DNA of 64,000 bases from Dipylidium caninum (lineage: Eukaryota; Platyhelminthes; Cestoda; Cyclophyllidea; Dipylidiidae), in assembly GCA_017562135.1 (NCBI GenBank), contig QEYB01001528.1, positions 62,001-126,000 of the forward strand. The letters are read 5' to 3'. The position numbers and the translations under genes were made by a program. Under the pieces are notes generated by a model. It had not been told where the DNA came from. It did no database searches and worked only from the letters and a program-made list of their open reading frames with translations. The stretch's first letter is position 1. Each line of letters starts with the position of its first letter. Shown one piece after another: positions 1 to 11,980 of the stretch.

Positions 1-3000
1 CAATGGGCGAGGTTAGAATTTAAACACTTTCGTAATCGCTTCTGCTGAATTCTCAATGGTTCTATTTCAGTAACGAGTAGAATTTAGGGCACCAATTAGG
101 ACACCTTTTCCGAGGAAATTCTCCCCGTCTCCCAGTTAAGTAGTTGAGGGGAACTGCGAACTTAATTTCCTTCTTTTTACCCATCATTATGGAAATACGA
201 CTTATAATGCCTCACAAATCCTGCGGATTTAAAGTTAACGAAAGAAATACCGGTTCAGTGAGGAAGTAAAAGAGCATTATTCACTTTTCTTGTTTTCTTT
301 CCACCTGTTGACGCCGAGTTCCAATTTCACTTCACGATTACCTCCCATACTTTCGCTTCATCCATAAAATAATAATTAGGAGTGTAGAGTAGTTCTGTTG
401 CCTTCCCGGTTATCTTTCATACAAATGCCTTTTTAAGTGTTTCAATATCTCAACTCTCACTTCCTTCATCTAATTAACAACCTCTCTGAGCATCGTAATC
501 GCTCCTCCCTTGCGTACAAAAATTTTGCGAATATTGTCGAGGGAAGGCAGAAGAGAGAGGAGAAGAGCTCGAACAATGACTGTCAAGCAACACCGACAGC
601 CTCTTGACTTTGCCCCACTTCTTCTCATCAGTCCATCCTTTTGACAGCTTACACACACAATACTTTTGCAATCTCCACTTTTTCACTGGCACACCTCTTT
701 GTAAGGCGGCCCCTTCGAGATAATTATGGCTTTTAGTTAATTTTTAGGTAATTTGCCTCTTATGACAAAACCTTTCGACAGTCTGCTGTGTGGATGGCCC
801 CATTTATTTCATTTTGTCAATGGGAGCCTCGACTCTGGGAGCAGTGCACCCTCACAAGTGGCACCTCTCGATAAACACAGTGTAAACAGCATGACAAGGC
901 GATGAAGGACTGACAAACAACTTCATCCTCGGAACTTTGGTCTCTGCACGACAGAAGTAATTAGGCCATGGGAGATTCAACTTCGCTTACGTCGTCACAG
1001 CATGTCTGTTCGGTAGAAGCGCAGATATTTTGTCCTTTCCGCCGGAGCTTTTTAAGGAGAGCTGCTTTTCACTGAGTTCTGATGAACTTCCACACTGATT
1101 TTCACCCCGAGATAAGAACAAGTTTTGGCACGTAGTGTTTCACCTTTAGCGACCCGATGATCTCTCTGTTCGAAATAATCCTCACTACGTTAAAGCCCTT
1201 GCAAGAGAATTCCAATTAAGGGCTCATAGAGAATCCGGTTGTTTAACTGAAAAGACAAATATTACTTTCATATAAGACAATTCCCAAGGCACTGGACTCT
1301 GCCCCGTTTCGTGCTCTCCGATGCGGCATTTACGGAAAGGGTTGCTGGGAGGAATTTATTCTCCAGGGAGATAAAATCAACTGATTTATGGCTTCCAGGA
1401 GGGGATCGGTGCGTCCAATTTACCAGCCACATGGGTAAGTCCGTTTTCAGTTCACCTGGCGACCACCTTCATGTTCCTTTTTTTTTCCCTTTACTATAAA
1501 ACTCATCTTGTCGGTCCACCTTTTCAGGACATCAAAATGATTTTCTCAAAATATATCTCCCACAAACTCCGGCTTACGTCGACGGGGCCGCTTCCCTTTT
1601 CCCAATCCTGATATCAGCGTAAGTGAAGTTACAAGTTTTGGATACAAGCATTGTTTTTTTGTGTGTTTAGCGTCTAACATCCTCGCTCACTTGTGTCGCC
1701 ATGGTTTATTTGGCGTTTGGCGAAGACGTTGACTACCTCTGTTGGAGTAGCACCAAATCCGCCTCACCGAGAGGCTTCAAATGGGAAAATTTCCCCCTTC
1801 TAAACCAAGGTAAACGAGTGCATTTCCACAGTTTTTGACAAGTGTGGCAATTAACACCTTAGGGGTTTCAAGTTTCACCCAAAAAGGGGAAGATTTGCTG
1901 CAAGTTTTCCACATGCGATTGTAGCCCCATATGTTTTCATCCTATCTCTTTACATAACCTCCGTCAGCGTCTTTTTAAGGCCCAACCACGACATTTTGGG
2001 GTTGAAAAAACGGCCAAGCACCTGATCTTTGGCACTGATGCCAGTGGCTTGGACTTTCCCCTGGCACATGGTCAAATGAACCACAAACTGCCATGAATAC
2101 GGCCACAAGGGGTCCGAGATCGCCACACTCTATTCGCGTATAACCTTCGGTGGTGACCTGTTAAACCTTCAGCAGAAAGGCTTTTACTATGCCCTTCTTT
2201 GTTGGCCGTCCAAAGTTACAGCTTGGCAAATCTCTTGCAAATTTCATATCTTTGCGAGATGGAAAATAGTTACAAATGTAAACTCTGACAGGTTGTAAGG
2301 CAGATTGTCTGACTCTTTCGGACTTCTCATCGTGAGAACAGTACCGAGGGCAAGGAAATAATTTGCTCACAATTGGGGTGCTTCGAGGAGGGTCCGCAGA
2401 ACCTCCAGGCTCTCAAATAACCCAACGTCGGTGAGATCGGGCGAGGCGGCGAAATTTGCACTTTGTGGGCGAAGAGACGTAACTCCACAAAGACCACTTT
2501 TGGTTTGCTATTACGGAGGGAAAAAAAAGTCTTCTGTGATGTCGTCATCGTCTCGCTTTTGCAGTCAAGAGTAATCGGGAGCGGTGAGGAAACGTCACTT
2601 CGTCTACCAGAAGGGATCGTAACAAAACCATTTATTCTTCCTCTCCCCTTCTCAGTTTGTCTCTGCCTAAACCGGGTCTGGTCATTTGCTTTGCTGGGGC
2701 GGAAAAATTGTCTTCTTAATACTTTACTAGCGAAGTGGTTATCTCAGCTTTATGAGGACTCAAAAATCTCTGTCAACTCGTGATTTTTAGGCTGATTTAA
2801 TTGATTACCATGGAAATGACTTTCATTATTAACGGAGCGAACGGTAAAATTTGCGGCTAATCTGATGAAGATTATATAAACTCGTGGTTTTTACGATACT
2901 CCAACACCGTGAGAGACGCGTAACCATGGCCAGGGACTGTGAGACTGCGTAACCACTGCGAGTCTCCTGATGTTTTGCGGATTTCGGAGCGTGTTTTTGT

Positions 3001-6000
3001 TTGCCCTGAATAAGAAACAGCTCGCTGCTCTGAAATTTGCAATCTCCTCGCAATAAGAGAGGTGGAGAAAGCGGAAATCGGCGTAATACGTCGCACTTTT
3101 TTTGAAATATTCTCAGATTTTCCGTCTTAGTATGAGTTAAGGGATCACCGAAAGCTTATTAAGCCTAAAGAATGTCCTCACATCTGCAGCAGGCCAAACG
3201 TGAGGCCGAAGATACGAACTGCAAATGTCAATCAGTCAATTCGGTGACATATTTTGCAACATCTTGAAAGGAGTGAAGGTTAAAGATGCTTAAGGCACTT
3301 TTGATGGTGACAGAAACTGGTGAATCCCCGTGGAACAAAGCATATTCGCGGACTAATGAGCTACCCTTAACGTGACTAACGGTCTGGGTGCTTAACTGAG
3401 GCAATTTAATTGCGTTTGTACACTCTCTGGACACTGTCTTAGTGACTCCGCCACATAAATTCTCGGGGTTTGTGGGCAGACGACCAGCCGTGAGCACCCA
3501 CTCGCCGAGGGTTTTGTCCGCCACTCCATTTGTGCGCCTACGGGGCGGTGGTTGAGACACTCTCCCCTAAACTCCACCATCCCAACTATTATGACGACTT
3601 AATCATCCGAGTATTGACACTTTCCATGGAAATGTTGACGTCTCCAACAAATGCAATGCAACGTTGTCCATGGTGAATAAAGGCGAGGTGTAAGAGGAAG
3701 TTTGGCGACCTTTCTTCCACTGTTAATCTTTGCCGAATTGCCTCTCGCCGCTTTGTTGATTATGCACAACTTATGCAGCTTGTGTTTTGGTAGTCATTTA
3801 TGCACTTTGTTGATTAATGCGATGGATATTTCCATTCCAAGTTGCAAATAAATTAATAAGTAATCCAACCACAATTAAAAAGAGGTGAGGAGTATTTTCT
3901 CTAGCGTTGTTTTGGACACAAAAATGACTTGATATTTGCGTGAGGATTCTGTGAACAGAAGGGAATTCGGGGGAGAATTGAAAATCACCTACACTGAGAA
4001 GTCGAATTGGCCTTCCACCATGTCAGCTTTGGTAAAATGACAGTCTGATTGCCATTCCATCTGGGAGAGTCGAGCTACTACGCAGTGCTCCCTGCCACCT
4101 GATGTACATAATTGTTTGTTATCTCAAAATAAACAGTGTGGAAGCTTATGACTGGGCAACAAACACTAAAAAATGGCATAAACCAACTTGTTTGCCTTGG
4201 AACATTTCCTCGGACTGTAGAAGCTACGCAATCAGTCGTAGATGGGCAAAATTCGGCTGTTTGAAAGTCTGTTTCGTGGATTTCATCTAACAAAAGGTGG
4301 GGAGCTGAACATACAACAAAAGTGGGCTGCCGCTGGGGAGAAGGTTGACCATTAACGGAGTCGAGAATGTCACAAGCAACCCGTTTAAACTCGCCCCGTT
4401 TAGAACAATTTAGAAGGGCAATAAAATATGTCTGGACAGTCCTGAAAGAGAGGATTCGTTTTGGCTACTCTGAGAAGGGTTGCATGTTATTTTCGGGAAT
4501 TTCACCTGCATGACTGAATGGGGAGGAAAATCTCGCTAATCTTTGGCCAAATCGCAAAATCCCGAGGTAGATGTCCTCTTTTTGCTGACTGTGAATGATC
4601 GCCGACGGCGTCATCCATCACGAAAGAATGCGTTTTCTGTGTGCTTTTATTTTTGACGAGAAAAAAAGAATACCAGCGTCATTAACAGACCCCCATTGCA
4701 GCTCTTCTGCCTTGCCATGGCGAGCTTTCGACTGTTTGCGATGGGGAGGAGCGAGAGGAGAGAGAGTTGTCACTTGCCCCTGATACTCACACACTCAGTC
4801 CATTTTCTCAAGACTGTCAAAACTTCCAAAAGCATTGTGGGGAATGAAAATTTGTGAATTTCACCTTTTGGAAAATCATCGCCTAATTTGAACTGTAGAC
4901 AAAATTTTACCATCATCTGACAATACAAAACGGGAACGGGGTGGGAATAAACTAACATTTTCGACGCATTTTACTCTTACATTCCTCTAGTTTGCTGAGA
5001 GCACTGTTGCGCTTCTTCTGTGAACCGGTGTTGACGATGTACTTCTTTTTGATGATCCACAAGCACCGTGGCATGACCGGAAGACACGACAGTCCAGCTC
5101 ACTTTAACACAGTCTTCCTTAATTAAATTTTCCATTAAATTTGTGGCTGTCATGTTCAATTCGCCCTTTGATCAGTCAGGTTACGATGGTTCCGAGTACA
5201 GCTGCTGCCGGCCAGGTGAAAGGAGCTGACTTGAGCGCCTTTAACTCCTCTACTCAACCGGACAGGAGTCTTTTACTCCTATCAAAGACCAACTTTCCTC
5301 ACCGTTTTAGATCTCTACTAAGGTAAAGCAAACCAAAAGAAGCTCGTCGAGACGTTCTTCAGTTGAGATAATTTGGCGGTCGCGGCTTTTAGAAGTCTCC
5401 CAACTGTAAATGGAGGGTTGCAGAAAGGTGACAGGCCTGAAAATAGGCTTCTTAGCCACTTCAGTATTGTTTGTCGTGAGGCATTTGCCCCCGCCCCCCC
5501 CTTGAACCCGCCTTCTTCCCCAGAAGGCACTTTCGAAAACTAAGTTTTGTTTTGCCCTACGCTTTTCTTTCCCCCCTTCTTCCATGTTGTAACCGAACTT
5601 TCAGGCAGAAGGGGGAAGTCTTCAAGTACATTTAGGATTTTTCTTAATCGTTCACGAGGTTTGCCAAAGCCACCCCAAACTTTTGCTCTTTCACCGGTTT
5701 CGGGGGCAGAGGTGGCTCGTTTCTTGATAACATTCACTATTGTCGCCTAAATCAGTTTACATACTTTCCTCGCTCTCCATTTGGTCTGTCGGTATCTACG
5801 GCCTTCTCCAAAAGCACCTTTTTTCTGCTTTTGTTCTTCGAAGTTTTCAGTTGTTTGTGCTGCTGCATTAGCCATACGTAGTTCTTCCATCTCCGGAAGC
5901 ACTTAAGAGCGAGCAAACGAAAAAGGAGCCGCCTTTTCATGTTCGTTTCGCCGCTGTTGTTTTCTTCCCCTTTGTCTTCCTCTCCTCGGCAATAGGAGCT

Positions 6001-8710
6001 GTTCTCACGGCTTTGAAATACACTTTTTTGTCTGAAAAAGCATCCCTTCTCAGAGGCAAATGAAATTTAAGACAATGTATATAAAATCAGTCTATGAAAA
6101 CTCCAATGCAGTGAGTCTTTTAGTAAATTAAACCTCGCCTGCACTCTAAATGACCCTAAATTGAAATTACCAGCTCGTATTAAACACTGTCTTTTAAAAT
6201 GCAGAAAAGGACACTTTGTGCTCTAATAATTTCAACATTCCGCTAAAATCCTTTGGCCTCCTCAACCGAGTTGACAAAAATCTTATCTAAAAATGCTCAT
6301 GGTTTTTGGATAGGCTTTGAACAACGCAGAAGGCGGTGCTTGGGACGACTTAAACTACAAATTTCGCCACTTGTAATACCCGTAGGTCAACTCATTTCCG
6401 CAAGATTTCGGAGAAAAATAGGTTAATGTAGGCAGTGATGAGCAGATGATCATCCTTTTCTCCATCCAATGCTTCCACGACTTCTAACCTCACCACTCGA
6501 GGACTCTACTGTGCTCACTCAATCCTCCCAATCATTTCCCCTCCTATTTCTCGCCCTTGTCAAATGCATTAGCACAGAGTGACTGTAGGAAGAAAAAAAG
6601 GGGAATGCCAAACGTGTATGGGCAGAAAAAGTCACCCAGGAGGCTCATACTGGCTCGTGGTTAGTAGAATTCCAGACGAAGTCAATTAAACTAATTAGGT
6701 TGTTTTGTGGCAGACTCGGAGAGTCGCCATCAGATGCGGATACAAGGGAGGTATTTTTACCCTTGTGTAAAGTTAACCGCAGCTCATTTGACTTGACCAC
6801 TTTTTCGACCTCTCGGCCGCTGTGAAAGGTGTTTTGGCAAAATGGCTTTCAAGACTCTCGGTTTTTTTCCTGTAATTGAAATTTTTGTTATGTGCACTTT
6901 ACGTCAACAATGCAAAGTCTTTTTGTGAGGCAACTCGAAGTGATTGTCATTACCAGCCAGGAAATGAAGTGACTTTTTAGGAGAAAAGCATGCACTCGAA
7001 AGGTGCCCCAGTCTCCAAATCATTCACAATGGAAGTAATAAACCATTTCCACATTCGAGGAGCCTTCACCACGTCGTCGTCGAATAAACCTCGTGTAAAT
7101 AGGTGGAGTGTGACAGTGAAACATATCGCTCACCTCTAACACGGCGTTTTCACCCCTCGAAAATGTCTTCTTTCAACGATGAGGTGCTTTGTTTAGGGAA
7201 AGAACGAGCAAATTAGATACATTGGAGCATTATTTCGTTCAAATTTCTCATAAATGCAATTTCCTCGGGCGAAGGAAAAAGTAGAAAACTTTAAAAGGGG
7301 ACTCAGAGTCCGCGCTGTCCGAGGTGAATGCACAGAGGCGGCAAGTGAAAAACCCACCTACCATTTTAATGAAAAGCACGATTTACCCCGAGCATTAATG
7401 GGGAGACAAGGCGGATTCCGCCCTCTCGTTGGAAGTAGGCTTTGCTCGTCCGTTGATGCGCCTAATAGGCTTCCACCGACTCCTCCGTCCGAGCCTGTTG
7501 GGAAGTCTGCTAAGAGTGGCAACAGCCCACCAAACCCAAATTGCCAACATAATAAATCGTTCCATGCGTTACAACCATGCCAACGTGTGATACGACGTGA
7601 TGCAGTGCTCCAAATCCTTGTCAGAGAAGGCAAATACTGAGCTTTACCTTAAATAGCATTACTTGGACTTAGAAGGCTAATATCTTGCCAGAAATTCAAT
7701 CCACTAAGGTTATAAATCCCTTTTTTCTTCTCGGTTGCGGCAGGCATTCCACTCACGTGGAGTAGACAGTCATTTCGAAGTTCTTAAGTTTCGCGGCCCG
7801 ATGTGGAAACTAACTACATCGCCTTAGCGACGGGACCTTCGTGGGGAGCGCCGAGTTAACCGCCTGAATTACGTTAAAAGATGTGTTTTTTCGTAAGGAG
7901 ATGCTTCTCGACAATCCAGAACTTCCAACATTCAAAACAGGGTGGTGAGTTGGGAAGAGGGGGATTTTAAAGGCCCACTGGAATGTCCAGCCTCCCGGCA
8001 AGCGGGATGTGGAGCGTCTGTTCTACAAATATCCTCCTCCAATGCTACTTTGCATCTTCAAGCTGTTGAAAAATGAAGGTGTGGACTTATCATAACTGAG
8101 AAGAAGGGCTGTGCTAACGCCAGTAGAGGCGCATTGTGAGCAGTTTCGGTAAGAGACTATAAATTGCCTTTTGTGATCATGAAATAACCCATTTCCTAAT
8201 GGGAAAATTCAATTTAAGATACAGTGGAAACAGCCGCCAAAGTCTTTTCAGTAGCCATTGAGTCCACCACATTTGAATGCCGTAAAGTTGGCCAGCAGCC
8301 TCTGCGATGGGAATTGTGGGCTAAAGAGTGAATTCGTATACGTTAACCCGGTGATTTCATGATGTCCTGACAATCACTTCGCTATCACGGAAAATTTCCT
8401 CAGCAGGCAAGACACAAATGCGAATTGTGAATCTTCAGAGTTTAAATTAACACATGAGGGTGTAAAGTTTATGTTGAAATGGACTGACTGCATCAATCTG
8501 TGTGCTGCGGCTTCGTCTCCGCGTAGGCGCAGCAGAGAAACAACTTTGGTACCACCTTCGGATGAACACAGAAGGTGTTGCTCGTACCCCATTTTCTTTA
8601 ACCGTAATTGCATTTCCGGAGTATGTGCACTCATCTTTTCCACCCGGCGCTAAAGACAGAACATACCGAAATTACATCCTGAGGAGGGGAATCGGACTTA
8701 TCCAGCATCC

Positions 8711-8752
8711 CGACGGGGTCATCGTGCATATTTGGGGTGGATGACCCCATCG
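8711..8752. repeat. Imperfect inverted repeat, 13-base arms
   Basis: The left arm CGACGGGGTCATC (8711-8723) pairs with GATGACCCCATCG (8740-8752) at 12 of 13 positions around a 16-base loop. It would form a stable short hairpin as DNA or RNA. No gene overlaps it. The function is unknown and chance occurrence is possible. Confidence 0.55.
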
Positions 8753-8848
8753 TACACTTAGTCATTTTGGATGATAACATCACTTCGCTCTTCAGGCAAG
8801 CAGCTTCGTGGTTTTAAGGCGTTTATATTAGTTTTGGCCATCAAAGGC

Positions 8849-9139
8849 GGTGCACTGAGGAATTTTGGGTCTTTAAGGAGCCATACAAGGGGAATTTTGA
8901 GCCACTTACTTCTCGGAAGCTGCAAGGTAGAAGAGACAGGAAGGACGGGAATGAACATAAGGTGGTGAGCATTTGAGGCAAGTGGTCGTTTCAGCGTTTA
9001 GATGGTATGAAGTCGCACTGAGGAATTCCGTTTGTGAATGATCTGAAGAATGGGGTTTTCAGACGGAATTGTGTTAAACCAGTTTCCTCTCGGAAGCTGC
9101 GAGGTAGAAGAGACCGGAAGGACGGAGAATGTCGTAGGC
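8849..9139. repeat. Two imperfect direct repeat copies about 170 bases apart
   Basis: A near-identical block of about 38 bases occurs at 8911-8948 and again at 9088-9125 (TCTCGGAAGCTGC, one variable base, AGGTAGAAGAGA, then GGAAGGACGG). A second shared block, GCACTGAGGAATT, lies upstream of each copy at about 8851 and 9015. The sequence between the blocks is diverged. This is best read as an old local tandem duplication of roughly 170 bases. Confidence 0.65.
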
Positions 9140-10798
9140 CTTCAGGGCGATGGCAAGAAAACAAACCGTGAAAAGTTCACATGCAAATCTTGTAGGCTTC
9201 TGGTTCCTTCACGGCAAACTCGCCAAATTCCACAGTAGACGAAAGCACGGCTATTCAGCAATGTGTTGTTTTCGTCAAGGGGAGACAGTCGGTCGTAGTG
9301 CCACTCAGAGTCGAACCCACTGGGCTGAGGTGAAAGCGAATGGCCTGAGTTTTCGCATTATTCACACCAAGTTGGACCTTCCGGTATCTTCTCAGATCAC
9401 TTCCATCATCGGACCGAGTAAGCATTTTTTTACTTTGAGAAATTACTTTTCTCCGTTTCACATTCCACGACGAGCATTACAAATGTATCATTATGGAAAG
9501 TCGAGACTGTTATCCCCAAATGGGCGAAACAGCTAAGAAGACGCTATCGAAAGAGTGGAAGGCATCCTTGTCCATCTGGCGCTGAGCATCTGCCCGGAAA
9601 TCAGTCGGGGGGGGGGAAGCTGTCCAGGATTGTGGCAAGCGAGGACGAGCATCTCATCAACATTTTGTCGGGGTCAAGAGGAAACATGTTCCCTCCTGCA
9701 TCCGCGGAATGTCAGAGAAGTTGGCGGAAAATCGTGCCCCTCCTTGAAAACGGCTCCAACCGGTATTTTCGTTGTCTTCTTCGGGCACGTTATTATCGCG
9801 AAAGGCAGCCATTTCGCCCAAAATGGTCGGGTAATAACGATGAGTGGAACAGCGCTGAAGTATAAATTTTAAAATGTCATCGAGACAGACAGTTCAATGA
9901 CATTTGCTAGAATTTTATGCCTTCCCACCTTGCCTGTCATAGAAATTCAAGGGGCAATATTTCAAATGGGTGTTTTGACACAAGATCATTGACAGCTGCA
10001 AGTTGTCTTAGCGAGGCCACCCAAGCGATGTCGGGGACAAAGTGGCCTACGTCAGTCAGTGTCAGCATTCACTGCGAGCCGAGGGGGTTGCGCAACCCGA
10101 GGAGGCCACTCGCCTCTGCGCTGTGGCTGGACCAGCCGCATTCCAGCGGACGGTTTCGAATTTCAACGGTGCCAATCAGACACGAGGTAGTGGAACGATG
10201 CGGGTCTGTTCCTCCCAACATGTGTTCACACACAACTTATGATTTAGTGTGTATTTTACTGTCATCTCCTCTCCCACCAGGAGGAGTGGTTGGCGGATTC
10301 TTGGCCCTAGTTCGCGTTGAACAAGGATATTTGCTGTGTTAAGTCTGGCAAATACACTCGTCCACGGGTCTACACTCCTGAACGTCATTAAAATTCCTCG
10401 TCTTCAGGAGTCGACCTGTGCTCTTTGTCAGGCAATAGACACTCACAAATAAACAAAGTGGTGAATAGAAAGTGCTTTTCCCTATTGAAAATTCATTTAT
10501 GATGTAACATTTGAGTTGGGTTAGGTAATTAAAACGGAGAGAGGAGGAGATTTCCATCTCCAGAAATTGCGAAGTTATGAGGATTGAGTAATTACTATTG
10601 CCTCACAACGTGTAAATAATTTACAGGTGTTTAACGTTGTCTCAGGCGACCTGAACGAGGAAATTATTAAACATCATCACTGGAAAAACAGTGCTCCTCC
10701 AGAGGATGTTAATGCTTCTTCTCGGGGCCAACAGGTGGTCGAATTGTCCACCATTCTCATATTTCACGGGCTTAGAAATGGTTTCTCAAATCCGACAT

Positions 10799-10978
10799 TC
10801 ATTGATTTGTATAAAATCCCCGGGGGGATAAGTTCGAAGGTGCGGCAATTGAGAGGGAGAGAAGAAACCAAACGCCAAGGTATGAGGCGTTCGTTACAAT
10901 CGCCAAGCATCTGGAAGCCGAGGGGCAGGGCTGCTGTCCACTCAGCGACAATACCAACATTAAGAGACCGCGCCACAT
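10799..10978 (-). CDS. Small open frame with signal-peptide-like start, inside dispersed repeat copy 1
   Basis: An ATG at 10,978 opens a 59-residue frame beginning MWRGLLMLVLSLSGQQ, followed by CPSASRC. The N-terminus has a short charged start, a run of Leu/Met/Val and a small-residue region, as in a secretory signal peptide. The equivalent ATG and first 24 codons are preserved in the other repeat copy (49,012 plus), with about three silent and three replacement changes. I do not recognise a family. It may be a real first exon, a transposon-encoded peptide or chance. Transcript evidence would decide. Confidence 0.25.
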   Translation of the reverse strand: MWRGLLMLVLSLSGQQPCPSASRCLAIVTNASYLGVWFLLSLSIAAPSNLSPRGFYTNQ

Positions 10979-11145
10979 GGTGTAGTTCCTTGTCACTGTG
11001 TGGAAACGAAGCTAAATGTCACAAGTGACAGGAAGAAGAGAAGAAGACGCGATATCGCCAATTTTTGGGGCAGAAAGGTGGCGCCCTCCCCCTTCCTCAC
11101 CGAGAACTTGCCTCCGTGTGGATAAAAGTCACGGAATTACTTGAC
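10883..11145 (-). repeat. Dispersed repeat, copy 1 (inverted relative to 48.8-49.1 kb)
   Basis: Read on the minus strand, about 260 bases align almost without gaps to 48,844-49,107 on the plus strand. Shared blocks include TGTCACTTGTGACATTTAGC versus the matching CTCGTGACATTTAGC, then GACAAGGAACTACACCATG versus AACAAGGAACTACGCCATG, then TGGCGCGGTCT followed by TAATGTTGGTATT. The similarity stops abruptly just after ACGCCTC. No terminal inverted repeats, poly-A tail or target-site duplication are obvious by eye. It could be a fragment of a miniature transposable element or a duplicated first exon. Confidence 0.75.
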
Positions 11146-11940
11146 AATGTCGCATCGAGGGAAACTTAAAGAAAATAATCCCGGAAATTGTCCCCCTCCT
11201 CTTCTAGTCTTAAAGACCAAGGATCCTTGTTAAGCTTTATATTACTAATGAAAACCATAAGGAAACTCGAGGTGGAGATGCAACACTGATGGTGTTAAAA
11301 CTCCGGTTGTAGTGAATGTGAGCACGTTCGGAATTTTCTTCAAATCAACTCGAAATTTCTGACCGCGTATATGGATGAGGAATAACTTCAGGGAAGTTTG
11401 ACTCCCCACTGGGTAACAACAAATCCTTCTAACATGGCGATTTCCTCTCCTGTTAGACCTCTGTGGCATGCTGAGGGTTCTTTCGGCCCTTCTCCACGTC
11501 TTCCTTGAGGCCAACAGTCCACCCTTCCGCCCTCCCTCTTTCTCACCAGCTCATTGTGGATTTACCCATTTGCAAGTTGAAACTCCGTATAAATGGTTTT
11601 TCGTGGAAACAGAAACCCAGAGATGGGCCAAATTTACATTAGTTTTGCGTTCCTGTGGTATTCTCATCCTTCTTCGCCATAGCGCTTGGAACATGCAAAC
11701 TTGATGCCTTACGTGGTATAGACTGGAGTCGCCAGCCTAAACTTCGCACCACGCATAAAATTTCTTAGTAAACGGTTAATTGGAGGTGAATTTTGCCTTT
11801 TGGTAGATGCCAAGGCCGAACTATCTCACTAAGGTCCCGAATTTTTGCAGAAACTCCTGCACTGACAATCGAGATTGGAGAGAGGCCGCATATGAGCTCA
11901 TTTCCTTCTTTCTTGCTTGGTGAAATTCTCGCGGCTTTCC

Positions 11941-11980
11941 AAAAGTCCAGTTCCATCATCAAAAGTCCAGTTCCATCATG
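11941..11980. repeat. Tandem pair of a 20-base unit
   Basis: The unit AAAAGTCCAGTTCCATCATC is followed directly by a second copy that differs only in its last base. It is a simple recent slippage or duplication event with no associated gene. Confidence 0.9.

Noticed and set aside
9300..9330. tRNA B-box-like GGGTTCGACTCT on the minus strand
   Set aside because: The flanking bases do not form a T stem, and no A box or acceptor stem is found at the right distance.
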